Assembly: GCF_000772105.1 (NCBI RefSeq)
Contig: NZ_CP009355.1
Coordinates: forward strand, 682,001 to 746,000
From: Vibrio tubiashii ATCC 19109
GTDB lineage: Bacteria > Pseudomonadota > Gammaproteobacteria > Enterobacterales > Vibrionaceae
Length of the DNA: 64,000 bases
Direction of reading: 5' to 3'
Every line of letters begins with the position of its first letter. Position 1 is the stretch's first letter. Below the pieces are notes generated by a model, which worked only from the letters and a program-made list of their open reading frames with translations, did no database searches and was not told the DNA's origin. Both the position numbers and the translations under genes were made by a program. Shown one piece after another: positions 17,737 to 26,661 of this stretch.

Positions 17737-18186
17737 TTAGTTGCTTTTACAGAGTGAGGCACTGGCAGCAAAATTTTTCGCAAATAAAGGGAGGTGACTT
17801 GCCGGTATTCCCTCACAAGCTTGAAGCCCAGCATTCTCAAGACGAGATTCATATATTGAAGGTGTCAGCCATGTAATCAAAAACGCTAGAGCAAGTGATC
17901 CTATAACGGTGTAGCTGAGGGCATTTCCGTAAACATCATCTAGTCGTTTGTTCTTGAGATTAAAATATATAACTCCAATTAAAGTAGTCAACAAACCAAT
18001 ACCACACGGTATCATTGCTAATCCGAACCTATAGTAGATCACTTCTTCACCGAACTCAGTGGAGAGTAGAGAGATAGAATTAAATCCGATATACAAGCTA
18101 GCTATGGACAGGATAATCAGCAAAACAACGCCTACAAGTGTTTTCATGACTTTGGCTATATTATTTATCGAGAGTTTAATGTTCAT
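17737..18186 (-). CDS. Hypothetical four-segment membrane protein, paralogue B
   Basis: This 149-residue protein is paralogous to the ORF at 17212, with membrane segments at about residues 15-38, 54-75 and 90-113 and the tail NAGLQACEGIPASHLPLFAK ending SASLCKSN. Identity with paralogue A is concentrated in the middle (AMIPCGIGLL versus AAIPMGIGLF) and the tail; the N-termini differ. Both read the same way with 78 bp between them and are probably one transcript. The DNA is AT-rich. I do not know what it does. Confidence 0.7.
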   Translation of the reverse strand: MNIKLSINNIAKVMKTLVGVVLLIILSIASLYIGFNSISLLSTEFGEEVIYYRFGLAMIPCGIGLLTTLIGVIYFNLKNKRLDDVYGNALSYTVIGSLALAFLITWLTPSIYESRLENAGLQACEGIPASHLPLFAKNFAASASLCKSN

Positions 18187-18244
18187 AATGATTATTTTTG
18201 ATAGCTCGTTGACCGACGTCTGAAAATAAAGTTTAACCTCTTCT

Positions 18245-18409
18245 TCAACTTCCTTTTGCCTTTCTGAACAATTTCGTGTCGCGAAGGCTACTGAATGAAC
18301 CGAGCAAAGCAGACACTGCCGAGGATATAACTATCTTAACAATATCTGTTGCTAGTGAGCCAAATAAGTCAGATAAAAGGTGACTAAATGAATGGGCATT
18401 TTTACTAAA
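18245..18409 (-). pseudogene. Open stretch without a start codon, possible gene remnant
   Basis: In the 410-bp gap before the hydrolase gene the minus strand is open for about 54 codons between stops, with sequence such as SHLLSDLFGSLATDIVKIVI and SSAVSALLGSFSSLRDTKLF, but no ATG, GTG or TTG with a ribosome site. It looks protein-like (an amphipathic or membrane helix). I see nothing else in the gap. Confidence 0.25.
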
Positions 18410-18596
18410 TCACCTTAGATTGGGTTAGCATCACAACTTTTAGGTAGAGTTGTTATTTCTTTTCCATGGTATGTCTTTGCATTCATGAGCTAAAACCCCC
18501 TTAACACCCAACCATCTTGATTATGCGGTGCAGCTCACTCGCAACTTTCTTTAGTCGTTCTATGCTTTGATTGCTTTAAAATATAAGGAGCGTCAG

Positions 18597-19373
18597 ATGG
18601 CTAATAAATTTGGAATACTCACTCTTCATGGGATGGGAAACCAAGAAGACACTTACCACGTGAAATTTATCTCTAGAGTGGCGAAAGAGCTAGGTGTAGA
18701 TAAAGAATCAATTCCCGTTGAGTCGGTCTATTACCACACTCAGATGCAAGAGAACCAAGAAGCGATGTGGAAGCGAATGACTGCGGGTCACGATTTAGAT
18801 GTCCGAAAGACCCGTCAATTTATGCTGTTCTCATTTAGTGACGCGGCAAACATTCAAGATTACAGTACACCAGAAAGCCTCGGTTCTGTCGTGACCAAAT
18901 GTGTCCACGACAAGTTCAATACTTTGCTAGAGGAGATTGACTCAGGTGGTGTTGTTGTCATTGTGGCTCAGTCTTTAGGCAATCAGGTATTTTCAAACTA
19001 TGTCTGGGATATTCAAAACAAGAAAGGCATCTTTCGCCCCGGTGGTGAAGATGCGGAGGCGGCACGCGAAAAGCTAAAACGCGTTCGTATTTGGTTTAGC
19101 ACGGGTAATAACATGCCACTGTTTGTGTCAGGGTTACACCAAGACAGCATTAAGTCGATTAAAAAGCCAAGTGATGATTTTGAATGGTGGAACTTCTTCG
19201 ATGTAGACGATGCGCTTGGTTGGCCTCTCAAGCCAATGGAGGGAGGGTATACGAATGCCCTTAATATAACGGACTTTGAAATCAATACGGGGATGACATT
19301 ATTGTCTCACAAGTATTATTGGAAAGACCGAGATTTCATTGAGCCGCTCTGTGACAAGCTAAGAACGTTATAG
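18597..19373 (+). CDS. Alpha/beta-hydrolase-like protein of unknown function
   Basis: A 258-residue cytoplasmic protein. It begins MANKFGILTLHGMGNQEDTY; the LHGMG strand-loop is the oxyanion-side motif of lipase-like hydrolases. A nucleophile elbow appears near residue 130 as VVVIVAQSLGNQVFSNYVWD, with Ala where most esterases have the first Gly of GxSxG. A plausible acid/histidine pair in the second half cannot be fixed by eye. I chose the ATG at 18597 because AAGGAG lies 7 nt before it. The substrate is unknown. It is followed by its own terminator and is not linked to the paralogous membrane proteins by strand. Confidence 0.75.
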   Translation: MANKFGILTLHGMGNQEDTYHVKFISRVAKELGVDKESIPVESVYYHTQMQENQEAMWKRMTAGHDLDVRKTRQFMLFSFSDAANIQDYSTPESLGSVVTKCVHDKFNTLLEEIDSGGVVVIVAQSLGNQVFSNYVWDIQNKKGIFRPGGEDAEAAREKLKRVRIWFSTGNNMPLFVSGLHQDSIKSIKKPSDDFEWWNFFDVDDALGWPLKPMEGGYTNALNITDFEINTGMTLLSHKYYWKDRDFIEPLCDKLRTL

Positions 19374-19424
19374 GAAGCGCACAAGAGTAATATTGGTCGA
19401 GCTGACCAATTGTCTTTGCAACAC

Positions 19425-19450
19425 CAAGAGCTGCAATCGGGGCTCTTTTT
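19425..19450 (+). terminator. Terminator after the hydrolase gene
   Basis: AAGAGC / GCTCTT stem, then T5. The gap from here to the EF-G-like gene holds only the inverted repeat at 19629. Confidence 0.7.
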
Positions 19451-19628
19451 GTATCCTTTCAAAGTGCCCTTAAGTTAGGTTCTCTAGGCTAATCTCCCCT
19501 CAATTGATGCAGCTCAAATCTTAACCTCTTTGGTTATGAAATAAGTCACATTAAAGAGGGGGTATTTGTTGCATGCTAAAACCATCTTCATTGAAAGCTG
19601 AAGTTGGTCTTTATGCAGAGAGTGATCC

Positions 19629-19703
19629 GCAAAATGACATGGAAGACGAGTAGGCGGTAAGCCCGCCGCTCTACTGCTCACTACGTTCCGTAACTCATTT
19701 TGC
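19629..19703 (+). repeat. 75-bp inverted-repeat structure touching the ribosome site of the EF-G-like gene
   Basis: Ends GCAAAATGA and TCATTTTGC are perfect inverted repeats. Inside lie further pairing blocks (GGAA/TTCC) and a central GGCGG/CCGCC hairpin. The right end abuts AAGGAGG (19704-19710), so folding could hide or expose the ribosome site. It could also be a miniature inverted-repeat element. Confidence 0.55.
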
Positions 19704-19714
19704 AAGGAGGCTCT

Positions 19715-21727
19715 ATGCCTATCAATAAGATTCGAAATATCGCATTTGTTGGTCAAACGGGTACTGGCAAAACTACTTTAATCGAAAAGCTTCTCCATAC
19801 CTGTCAAGCAACAAGAACCCTAGGAAAGGTTGAAAAAGGCGATACCATTACAGATTTTGATGCCCAGTCGATTCAGTATCAACACAGTATCGAAGCCACC
19901 CCTGTGACTATGCGCTATGACAATCATCGACTGAACATCATTGACACTCCGGGGCAAAATGAACTGCTTGGTCGGGCGTTAAGTGTTTTTCCCGCGGTAG
20001 AAACCTCAGCGCTTATCATCGACCCTCAACAGCCTATCACTCAAACCTCTCAACGTTTATTTGCTTTTGCCCAAGAGCAGAAAAAATGCCAAATGATCAT
20101 CATCAATAAGCTTGATGTTGCGGCGAGTAAGCTCTCTCAGTTACTGGATGAAATCAGCGATAAATTTGGTGACTACTGCTTGCCGATTAACTTGCCTACC
20201 AGTGATGGAAAAGAGGTGGTTGATTGTTTCTTTGAGCCAAACATGATTGTAGAAACGCTGATCAACGATGTCGAAGCAGCTCATGAAACACTTATCGATC
20301 AAGTGATTGAGGTTGATGAAGAGTTAATGGAGCTCTATTTAGAGCAAGGTTCGGAGCTAACGCCGCAACAACTGCATGACCCGTTTGAAGAGGCGTTAAG
20401 AACCGGGCATATCATCCCAATTTGCTTTGTCTCAGCGGAGACAGGCTCAGGAGTAGATCTGCTACTTAGAACCCTGTCTGAAATTATGCCGATGCCAAAT
20501 GAAGGCAATCCACCTTTGCTAGAGAAAAACGGCAACAAAGTAAAAGTGAACTGCGAAACATTAGAGCACACCGTCGCGCACGTTTATAAGGTCAGCGTTG
20601 ACCCTTATATGGGCAAACTTGCCTACGTTCGCGTTTTCCAAGGTGAGATCAATGCGGGCAGCCAGCTTTATGTCGGGCAGAGTAATAAAGCCTTTAAAGT
20701 GGGTCATTTATACCAGCTGCAAGGTAAAGAACGTACTGAGATCCACCAAGCATTAGCAGGCGACTTTTGCGTACTAGCGAAAGTGGATGAGCTAGAGTTT
20801 GACTCGATCTTGCATGACTCACACGACGAAGATGATGTCGAGCTAAAAACACTTAATTTCCCACAGCCGATGTATTCACTGTGTTTGAAGCCGATCAAAC
20901 GCGGAGACGAACAAAAGCTTAGCGATGTGCTGAATAAGATCGCGAGTGAAGATCCTTCATTGAGGATTGAACATAGAGCGCGTACCAATGAAACCATCAT
21001 AAGTGGGCAAGGGGAGTTCCACCTTAAGGTGGCGTTAGAGAAGATGCAATCGGTCTACAAACTTGAAGTTGAAACCGGTCAGCCTAGCGTTGAGTACTAC
21101 GAAACCATTACTAAACCCGCCGAAGCTCAGTATCGCCACAAAAAGCAAAGCGGCGGTGCAGGGCAGTTTGGTGAAGTACAGCTAAAAGTTGCGCCACTTG
21201 AGCGAGGCTCAGGCTTTAAGTTTATTAACAAAGTCGTTGGTGGTGCGATTCCTACCGCGCTTATTCCAGCCGTTGAAAAGGGAATTAAGCAAGCGTTAGA
21301 AGAAGGTGCGATTTCAGGGAATCCGATCAAAGATATTGAGGTGACGGTGTTTGACGGCAAGTACCATTCTGTTGATTCGAAAGAAATCGCCTTTGTGATT
21401 GCAGGTAAAAAAGCCTTCTTAAAAGCAGTCCAAGAAGCGGGGCCGATAGTATTAGAGCCGATTGTGCAGATGGAACTGGCGATTCCAACCCAATATGTCG
21501 GTGATGTCTCGGGAGATTTGTCGGGGAATCGCGGCTTAATTGAGGGCACAGAGCAGATTGACGCGAACTATACCTTGCTGCAAGCGAAGTCCCCCATTAA
21601 TGAACTGCAAGATTACGCAAGGCGATTACGCTCAATAACGGGAGGCGAAGGCAGCTTTAATATGAGCTTAAGCCACTACGAACCAGCGCCACCCAGTGTA
21701 CAAAAGCAGGTTTGTGCAGAAGCTTAG
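19715..21727 (+). CDS. Elongation factor G paralogue (EF-G-like GTPase)
   Basis: A 670-residue translation-factor GTPase with the G motifs: G1 GQTGTGKT near residue 12, G3 DTPGQNE near 77, G4 NKLD near 131. Domain II starts near 285 (HVYKVSVDPYMGKLAYVRVF). Domain IV starts near 470 (HKKQSGGAGQFGEVQLKV) and the domain V tail follows. It is shorter and more divergent than the fusA product (about 700 residues) and is not near rpsG or tuf, so it is the second EF-G-like copy found in many bacteria. The family's role (translocation, recycling or neither) is unsettled. AAGGAGG 5 nt before 19715 fixes the start. Confidence 0.9.
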   Translation: MPINKIRNIAFVGQTGTGKTTLIEKLLHTCQATRTLGKVEKGDTITDFDAQSIQYQHSIEATPVTMRYDNHRLNIIDTPGQNELLGRALSVFPAVETSALIIDPQQPITQTSQRLFAFAQEQKKCQMIIINKLDVAASKLSQLLDEISDKFGDYCLPINLPTSDGKEVVDCFFEPNMIVETLINDVEAAHETLIDQVIEVDEELMELYLEQGSELTPQQLHDPFEEALRTGHIIPICFVSAETGSGVDLLLRTLSEIMPMPNEGNPPLLEKNGNKVKVNCETLEHTVAHVYKVSVDPYMGKLAYVRVFQGEINAGSQLYVGQSNKAFKVGHLYQLQGKERTEIHQALAGDFCVLAKVDELEFDSILHDSHDEDDVELKTLNFPQPMYSLCLKPIKRGDEQKLSDVLNKIASEDPSLRIEHRARTNETIISGQGEFHLKVALEKMQSVYKLEVETGQPSVEYYETITKPAEAQYRHKKQSGGAGQFGEVQLKVAPLERGSGFKFINKVVGGAIPTALIPAVEKGIKQALEEGAISGNPIKDIEVTVFDGKYHSVDSKEIAFVIAGKKAFLKAVQEAGPIVLEPIVQMELAIPTQYVGDVSGDLSGNRGLIEGTEQIDANYTLLQAKSPINELQDYARRLRSITGGEGSFNMSLSHYEPAPPSVQKQVCAEA

Positions 21728-21758
21728 CAAATAAGGGTAAACAATCACCTATAAAGAT

Positions 21759-21785
21759 AAAAAGCCGCAAATGCGGCTTTTTTGA
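21759..21785 (+). terminator. Terminator of the EF-G-like gene
   Basis: AAAAGCCGCA / TGCGGCTTTT type stem with T6. Confidence 0.88.
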
Positions 21786-21826
21786 TGCTTTTCTAATCTA
21801 ACAGTCTTTTTTGGTGTTTTACTGTT

Positions 21827-21958
21827 TTAATCATCTTTAGGCGGGCACTTGCATTTACACGGTACGTCGATATCCGCTGACATAATGGTTTCGACTATTT
21901 GCCCATTTTTAAGCAGTTGAACTTGATAACCAGTCTGTGGCTTTGGGAATTCAAACAG
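21827..21958 (-). pseudogene. Fragment of an unrecognised small protein
   Basis: Within the gap 21728-22051 the minus strand encodes about 43 residues, LFEFPKPQTGYQVQLLKNGQ followed by IVETIMSADIDVPCKCKCPP and KDD-stop. An in-frame TGA precedes the first codon and there is no start codon. The sequence looks coding and ends in a Cys-Lys-Cys pattern, so a truncated or frameshifted gene is the simplest reading. Confidence 0.35.
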
Positions 21959-22051
21959 TCATCGTGTCGGGATTGTGGGTGGTAGCGAGTTAATTTAGGT
22001 CTATGTATAAGGGGGCGAAACACAATCTACTGAAAATTGCCCCGAATCGTA

Positions 22052-22780
22052 TTAGTTTGATGCGCCACTGAGGGCCAATGTAACGATATGTGTATTGTGT
22101 AGTTGATAGTGGCATTCAAGCTGCTGAGGGAATCCCATATCAATCAAGTAACCTGAGCAAGCAAAGTACAAGATATGATTTTTAGCATCGACTAATTCAA
22201 CGACATCAAAATTGAGTACTTCTTTTACTTGTGGATAGATAGCTTTATACAGCGCTTCTTTGGCCGAAAATAGAAGGGTCACTTTTTGCTGATAGGAAAG
22301 ATGAGAATCTTGCAACCTTTCTATTTCTACATCTTTGCAAACAAGACCTGCAACGTCGTCTGTTTCTTCACTTGAAAACCAGTGCTGGATGTCGATACCT
22401 AAGTGAGTATCAGGAATCATTTCACTTGGGATTGTTGCTGCAATAGCAAGGTTTCGACTGTGAGAGATTGATCCTTGCAGAGCTTTAGGGAAAAGCGGGG
22501 AACGATCTGGATTGATTTCAACGCTTTGGTCTTGATCGAACGCATTCATTGAATAGTGAGCTGCGACGCGACCCGCTATGAATTCAGCTTGGCGCTTATG
22601 ATTGGCTTGTCTTAGTTGTAACGGCAGCCACTGTGATAGTTGTAAATCCAACGAAAAGTGAGAGACATAGTATTTTACAACACAGATATTGATTATTCGC
22701 TCAGGTATGGAAAAGGAATAGTTTGGACATCTGGTTAACCATGGTTTCGATAAAGTTACTGATGCCAATCGTTTGTCCAT
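22052..22780 (-). CDS. 4'-phosphopantetheinyl transferase, EntD/Sfp type
   Basis: This 242-residue protein has the family motifs: GSISHSR near residue 98, LGIDIQHWF near 125 (metal-binding Asp), and LFSAKEALYKAIYPQ near 185 (the F-S-x-K-E-A-x-x-K core). These enzymes move phosphopantetheine from CoA to the carrier-domain serine, so it should activate the four T domains of the NRPSs in this locus. It is divergent from the importer ATPase gene, with a Fur-box-like palindrome between them that probably controls both. The N-terminus is slightly long and lacks a strong ribosome site, so the start could be internal. Confidence 0.92.
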   Translation of the reverse strand: MDKRLASVTLSKPWLTRCPNYSFSIPERIINICVVKYYVSHFSLDLQLSQWLPLQLRQANHKRQAEFIAGRVAAHYSMNAFDQDQSVEINPDRSPLFPKALQGSISHSRNLAIAATIPSEMIPDTHLGIDIQHWFSSEETDDVAGLVCKDVEIERLQDSHLSYQQKVTLLFSAKEALYKAIYPQVKEVLNFDVVELVDAKNHILYFACSGYLIDMGFPQQLECHYQLHNTHIVTLALSGASN

Positions 22781-22836
22781 TATTCTACGCTAACTCACTC
22801 TTTTAAACTCGCAGATTACCCTAACAACTATCCCAA

Positions 22837-22865
22837 TAAATGCAAATGAAAATGGTTTGCATTTA
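22837..22865. promoter_or_regulatory. Fur-box-like operator between the PPTase and importer genes
   Basis: The perfect palindrome TAAATGCAAA / TTTGCATTTA has a 9-nt centre. The 19-mer at 22845-22863 matches the Vibrio Fur pattern AATGANAATNATTNTCATT at all but two fixed positions. It is central to a divergent promoter region, so iron repression of both genes is inferred. Confidence 0.72.
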
Positions 22866-22954
22866 TACGTTTACTGTTATATAAATTCCACCTTGTTAAT
22901 CAATCGTGTTGTATTGATTAACCCTATGTAAAAAGAGAGTTTAAGGGAAAAGAT

Positions 22955-23719
22955 ATGCTCGAAGCTAGAAAGCTAGCATTTAGCGTTGGTGACAGAGCGC
23001 TGCTGTCAGATTTTGATATGAATTTTGAACCAGGCAAAATTTATGCACTCGTCGGCCACAATGGTTCTGGTAAATCGACGCTACTTAAACTTCTTGCCCA
23101 ACAACAAAAATCAACCGATGGGGATGTTGTGTTGCAGGGCAAATCAGTCTCCCGTTGGTCTGATAAAAAATTCGCTCAACAAATTGCTTATCTTCCTCAA
23201 CATCTTCCACCAACAGATAGTCTATCGGGCAAAGATTTAGTCAGTTTTGGCCGCTACCCATGGCACGGCTTACTTGGGCGTTTATCTAGCCAAGACAAGC
23301 AGTTCATAGAACAAGCGATGCAAATGACCGATACCACCAAGTATGCAGATCGTCTTGTGGATACGTTGTCGGGCGGTGAACGGCAGCGAGTTTGGTTAGC
23401 CATGCTATTGGCACAAAGGACACAATACCTACTACTTGATGAACCTTTGTCAGCGCTCGATATCGCTCATCAAGTGGAAATGCTAGAACTGATCAAAAAG
23501 CTCGCGACAGAGCTTGAGTTAGGTGTGTTAATCGTAATTCACGATATTAATATGGCTGCGCGCTTTTGCGATCATATTGTCGCGCTGCATAGCGGTAAGA
23601 TGATTGCGCAAGGTTCGGTATCGGAAGTTTTCACCGAGCCGCAATTGCACGATATTTACGGAATCAAAATGCAGATAACGGATCATGCGGCAGGTTATCC
23701 GGTGGCAATGCCATGCTAG
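22955..23719 (+). CDS. Ferric-siderophore ABC importer, ATPase (FhuC-like)
   Basis: This 254-residue ATPase has Walker A GHNGSGKST near residue 34, Q-loop IAYLPQHLPPTDSLSGKDLV, signature LSGGERQR near 140, Walker B YLLLDEPLSALD and H-loop IVIHDINMAARFCDHIVALH. The FhuC/FepC subgroup drives uptake of ferric siderophores. It overlaps the binding-protein gene by 7 bp and begins the importer operon. The cofactor pairing with a fused double permease (24591) marks this as a FhuCDB-type hydroxamate system. Confidence 0.93.
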   Translation: MLEARKLAFSVGDRALLSDFDMNFEPGKIYALVGHNGSGKSTLLKLLAQQQKSTDGDVVLQGKSVSRWSDKKFAQQIAYLPQHLPPTDSLSGKDLVSFGRYPWHGLLGRLSSQDKQFIEQAMQMTDTTKYADRLVDTLSGGERQRVWLAMLLAQRTQYLLLDEPLSALDIAHQVEMLELIKKLATELELGVLIVIHDINMAARFCDHIVALHSGKMIAQGSVSEVFTEPQLHDIYGIKMQITDHAAGYPVAMPC

Positions 23720-24594
23720 GTTTTAAAACAATTACTACTCTTTGCCTGTTGGCGTCTATAGTGGTGACGCCCGCATTGGCGGAAGATAAGCATTCAGATA
23801 CCCCGTTACGAGTTATGTCGATTGACTGGTCTCAAACAGAAACCATGATTGCGCTAGGTATCACGCCAGTCGCGTCTGCACAGCAATCTGATTATAACGA
23901 TTGGGTCAGAAGCCCTAAGATTCCTGCTGAAACTGTCGATGTAGGTCTGAGAACTCAGCCTAATCTAGAAAGGCTTTCAGAATTAGAGCTAGACACAATT
24001 TTCCTTTCTCCAAGATTCTCTTCTCTTGAAACGCAGCTTTCTCGCATTGCACCAGTAAAAATTCTTGGTTTATACAAGGTCGGAGAGGTGAACTGGGATG
24101 CCGTAACGGACTTTACTCGTCGTATGGCAAAAGAAGTGAACGCAGAGAGCCAAGCCGAACAGCTTATCGCTGATAGTGAGCAAGAGTTAAATACACTTAA
24201 GGGTAAACTACCCACTGAGCTTGCTCCGGTGTTACTTGTTCAGTTTATGGATACCAAACATGTACGCGTGTTTGGAGAAAATAGCATTTATAAAGTGGCG
24301 TTGAATCAACTTGGCATTCAAAACGCCTGGGATAAAGAAACCAATGCTTGGGGCTTCAATTTAACGGGCATTGATAAGTTACAGGGTATCGCAGGGCAGA
24401 TTGTGGTTATCGAGCCGTTGCCTGCAGGAGTTAAAGAACACCTAGCACAAGATCAATACTGGCAATATTTGGTAAAGCAAACGGGCTACCCTTCATTATT
24501 GGTAGAGCCGACTTGGAGCTTTGGAGGTCTACCTTCAGCGCTTCGCTTTGCCAATCTGATAACCGCTGCATTGACTGAAGAGGTAACACAATGA
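23713..24594 (+). CDS. Ferric-siderophore periplasmic binding protein (FhuD-like)
   Basis: This 293-residue protein has a signal peptide, [20 protein letters not shown], cleaved near ALA-ED. It then shows the class III periplasmic-binding fold: [20 protein letters not shown] (start of lobe 1), [20 protein letters not shown], and [20 protein letters not shown] in lobe 2. Class III proteins bind a whole ferric siderophore and pass it to FhuB. The start overlaps the ATPase stop and its stop overlaps the permease ATG, so all three are translationally coupled. Confidence 0.92.
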   Translation: MLGFKTITTLCLLASIVVTPALAEDKHSDTPLRVMSIDWSQTETMIALGITPVASAQQSDYNDWVRSPKIPAETVDVGLRTQPNLERLSELELDTIFLSPRFSSLETQLSRIAPVKILGLYKVGEVNWDAVTDFTRRMAKEVNAESQAEQLIADSEQELNTLKGKLPTELAPVLLVQFMDTKHVRVFGENSIYKVALNQLGIQNAWDKETNAWGFNLTGIDKLQGIAGQIVVIEPLPAGVKEHLAQDQYWQYLVKQTGYPSLLVEPTWSFGGLPSALRFANLITAALTEEVTQ

Positions 24595-26567
24595 GAATTC
24601 TATCTCTGAGTCTTGTTGCGATACTTGCGGCATTTATGCTGACAATCGTTGGATTCCAATTAAACGCATCAGGTAATTTTTCTACGGGTATTAGCAGTTT
24701 GTTTCAAGCGGATTGGATGTCTCCAGAATCCGTTAAGCTTCACCTTACCTGGTGGCCTAGATTCTTTACTACATTAATTTCTGGAGCTGCATTAGCCGCT
24801 GCTGGGGTTTTGATGCAACAGGTACTGCGCAACCCACTTGCCTCTCCTTCAACGTTAGGCGTTGCGAGTGGCGCAAGTTTTGCGCTGATGCTGGCAACCT
24901 TGTACGCACCATGGTTGCTGACTTTTTCCAAGTCTCTTATCGCGCTGGTTGGTGGTGTCGGTACGATGGCCTTGGTGTTTGCACTATCATGGCGTCGTGC
25001 TTTATCGCCCACCGTCGTCGTTGTTTCAGGCCTAGTAATCAATCTCTATTTCGGAGCGGTCAGTACGGTTCTCCTGATGATGAACCAAGACCAGTTAGCG
25101 GGTTTAATGATTTGGGGGGCGGGCTCGCTTGTGCAGACAGGATGGGCTGATATCGCCTACCTTGCACCAAGATTAGCGTTGGCGATCGGCATCTCTTTCT
25201 TATTCGTTAAGCCGTTAACTCTATTGGAGTTATCGGAAGAGGGCGCTAAGAGTCTAGGCGTTTCATTGGCTAAATTGCGGGTAATCTGTCTTGGCTTAGC
25301 TGTGCTACTCACTTCTTGGGTGGTCGCAAAGGTTGGTGTAATCGGTTTTGTTGGATTGGCGGCACCGGCTATTACTCGTGCAACCGGTGTCCATCGCTTA
25401 GTACCCAAACTAATCGTTTCTATGCTGCTAGGTGGTTTACTACTGACATTAACAGATTTACTTATTCAGCAGCTTCCGGGCATCGCCGCAATGATTATTC
25501 CTACTGGTGCAGCCACAGCAGCACTTGGTGCACCTCTATTGCTTTGGCTGTTGCCTAGGTTATCAATGCGCAGTCAAACCCAGACGCAAACTGTTATGAC
25601 GCGCCATAGTGCGCAAGTGAAATCACTTAATCGCAATGCGATTGCCTTGGTCGCGATTCTACTGCCGATCGCTTTGTTTGTTTTTAGTACCACTTCGATT
25701 CAGAGTACAGGTTGGCAATGGTTAGTCTCCTCTGGTGAGTGGAACTTATTAGAATGGCGATGGCCGAGATTAGTCGCTGCAGCGCTAGCAGGGGTGATGC
25801 TGGCTTGCGCGGGAACGGTAATCCAAAGGTTAAGCGGTAATCCAATGGCAAGTCCTGAAGTGATAGGTATTAGTTCTGGTACGGCTTTGGGGTTAATCAT
25901 TGCGATGTTCTCTGGTATTGGCGTGAGCTTAATCGGGCTGTACTTAGGCGGTTTGTTAGGCGCTTTGGCCTCTCTGTCGGTAATTGTTTTGCTTAACCGT
26001 AAGTCTGGTTTTCAACCTGAGCGTGTTTTGCTGACAGGTGTTGCTATTACTGCGCTGATGAATGCCGTACAAAGCTTTGTTCTTGCGGGAGGAGATCCTC
26101 GCAGCTATCAAGTATTAGCGTGGCTTTCTGGTTCAACCTATTACGTTACTGAGGCAACACTTATTCCATTGGCTGTCGCCGCTATCGTTCTAGTCGGACT
26201 GAGTTTTGTTACTGCTCGATGGTTAGACATTCTCCCACTAGGTGAGGCAAGTTCCCGCGCTGTTGGAGTTAAGGTGGGGCAGGCAAGAGGCTTATTATTG
26301 CTACTTGTTGCCTTATTGACAGTAAGCGCGACTTTGGTTGTTGGCCCTCTGAGTTTCATTGGCTTGATGGCTCCCCATTTAGCGCGTTTGTTCGGGTTTA
26401 GTCGCGCTCGTGAACATCTTATCTGTTCAGCACTTGTCGGTATGGGCTTAATGCTACTGGCAGATTGGCTAGGTCGTCAGATGCTGTATCCACAAGAAAT
26501 TCCTGCAGGCTTAGTGGCATCTTTGATTGGTGGTATGTACCTAATGTGGGGACTTCGTAGACTCTAA
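24591..26567 (+). CDS. Ferric-siderophore permease, fused double-length (FhuB-like)
   Basis: This 658-residue protein is two BtuCD-type permease halves in one chain, as in E. coli FhuB. Each half carries the same motif: [20 protein letters not shown] near residue 77 and [20 protein letters not shown] near 410. Each also has the coupling-helix region [12 protein letters not shown] and [11 protein letters not shown]. About 20 membrane segments are visible. It forms the inner-membrane channel with the FhuC-like ATPase. The duplication supports a hydroxamate substrate, matching the ornithine-hydroxamate enzymes downstream. Confidence 0.93.
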   Translation: MRILSLSLVAILAAFMLTIVGFQLNASGNFSTGISSLFQADWMSPESVKLHLTWWPRFFTTLISGAALAAAGVLMQQVLRNPLASPSTLGVASGASFALMLATLYAPWLLTFSKSLIALVGGVGTMALVFALSWRRALSPTVVVVSGLVINLYFGAVSTVLLMMNQDQLAGLMIWGAGSLVQTGWADIAYLAPRLALAIGISFLFVKPLTLLELSEEGAKSLGVSLAKLRVICLGLAVLLTSWVVAKVGVIGFVGLAAPAITRATGVHRLVPKLIVSMLLGGLLLTLTDLLIQQLPGIAAMIIPTGAATAALGAPLLLWLLPRLSMRSQTQTQTVMTRHSAQVKSLNRNAIALVAILLPIALFVFSTTSIQSTGWQWLVSSGEWNLLEWRWPRLVAAALAGVMLACAGTVIQRLSGNPMASPEVIGISSGTALGLIIAMFSGIGVSLIGLYLGGLLGALASLSVIVLLNRKSGFQPERVLLTGVAITALMNAVQSFVLAGGDPRSYQVLAWLSGSTYYVTEATLIPLAVAAIVLVGLSFVTARWLDILPLGEASSRAVGVKVGQARGLLLLLVALLTVSATLVVGPLSFIGLMAPHLARLFGFSRAREHLICSALVGMGLMLLADWLGRQMLYPQEIPAGLVASLIGGMYLMWGLRRL

Positions 26568-26621
26568 AATCGATTTGGGGGAAATGATGCTCAATATTCC
26601 CCTCACTTTTTGCTCTTTATT

Positions 26622-26640
26622 GATAATGATAATCAAAATA
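26622..26640. promoter_or_regulatory. Fur-box-like operator before the exporter-NRPS operon
   Basis: GATAATGATAATCAAAATA matches the classical GATAATGATAATCATTATC at 16 of 19 positions. It lies 22 bp before the exporter ATG at 26662. A longer in-frame ORF start at 26575 would put this operator inside the coding region, which argues for the later start. Confidence 0.75.
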
Positions 26641-26661
26641 ATAATTAATAATGGAACTAGG

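Noticed and set aside
15000-18600. Integron cassette array in the AT-rich stretch
   Set aside because: No attC-like repeats or integrase seen; the only repeat is the guaC 3' end copy.
21127-21549. 140-codon minus-strand frame inside the EF-G-like gene
   Set aside because: Antisense shadow rich in Ser/Pro; the sense frame encodes domain IV of an EF-G protein.
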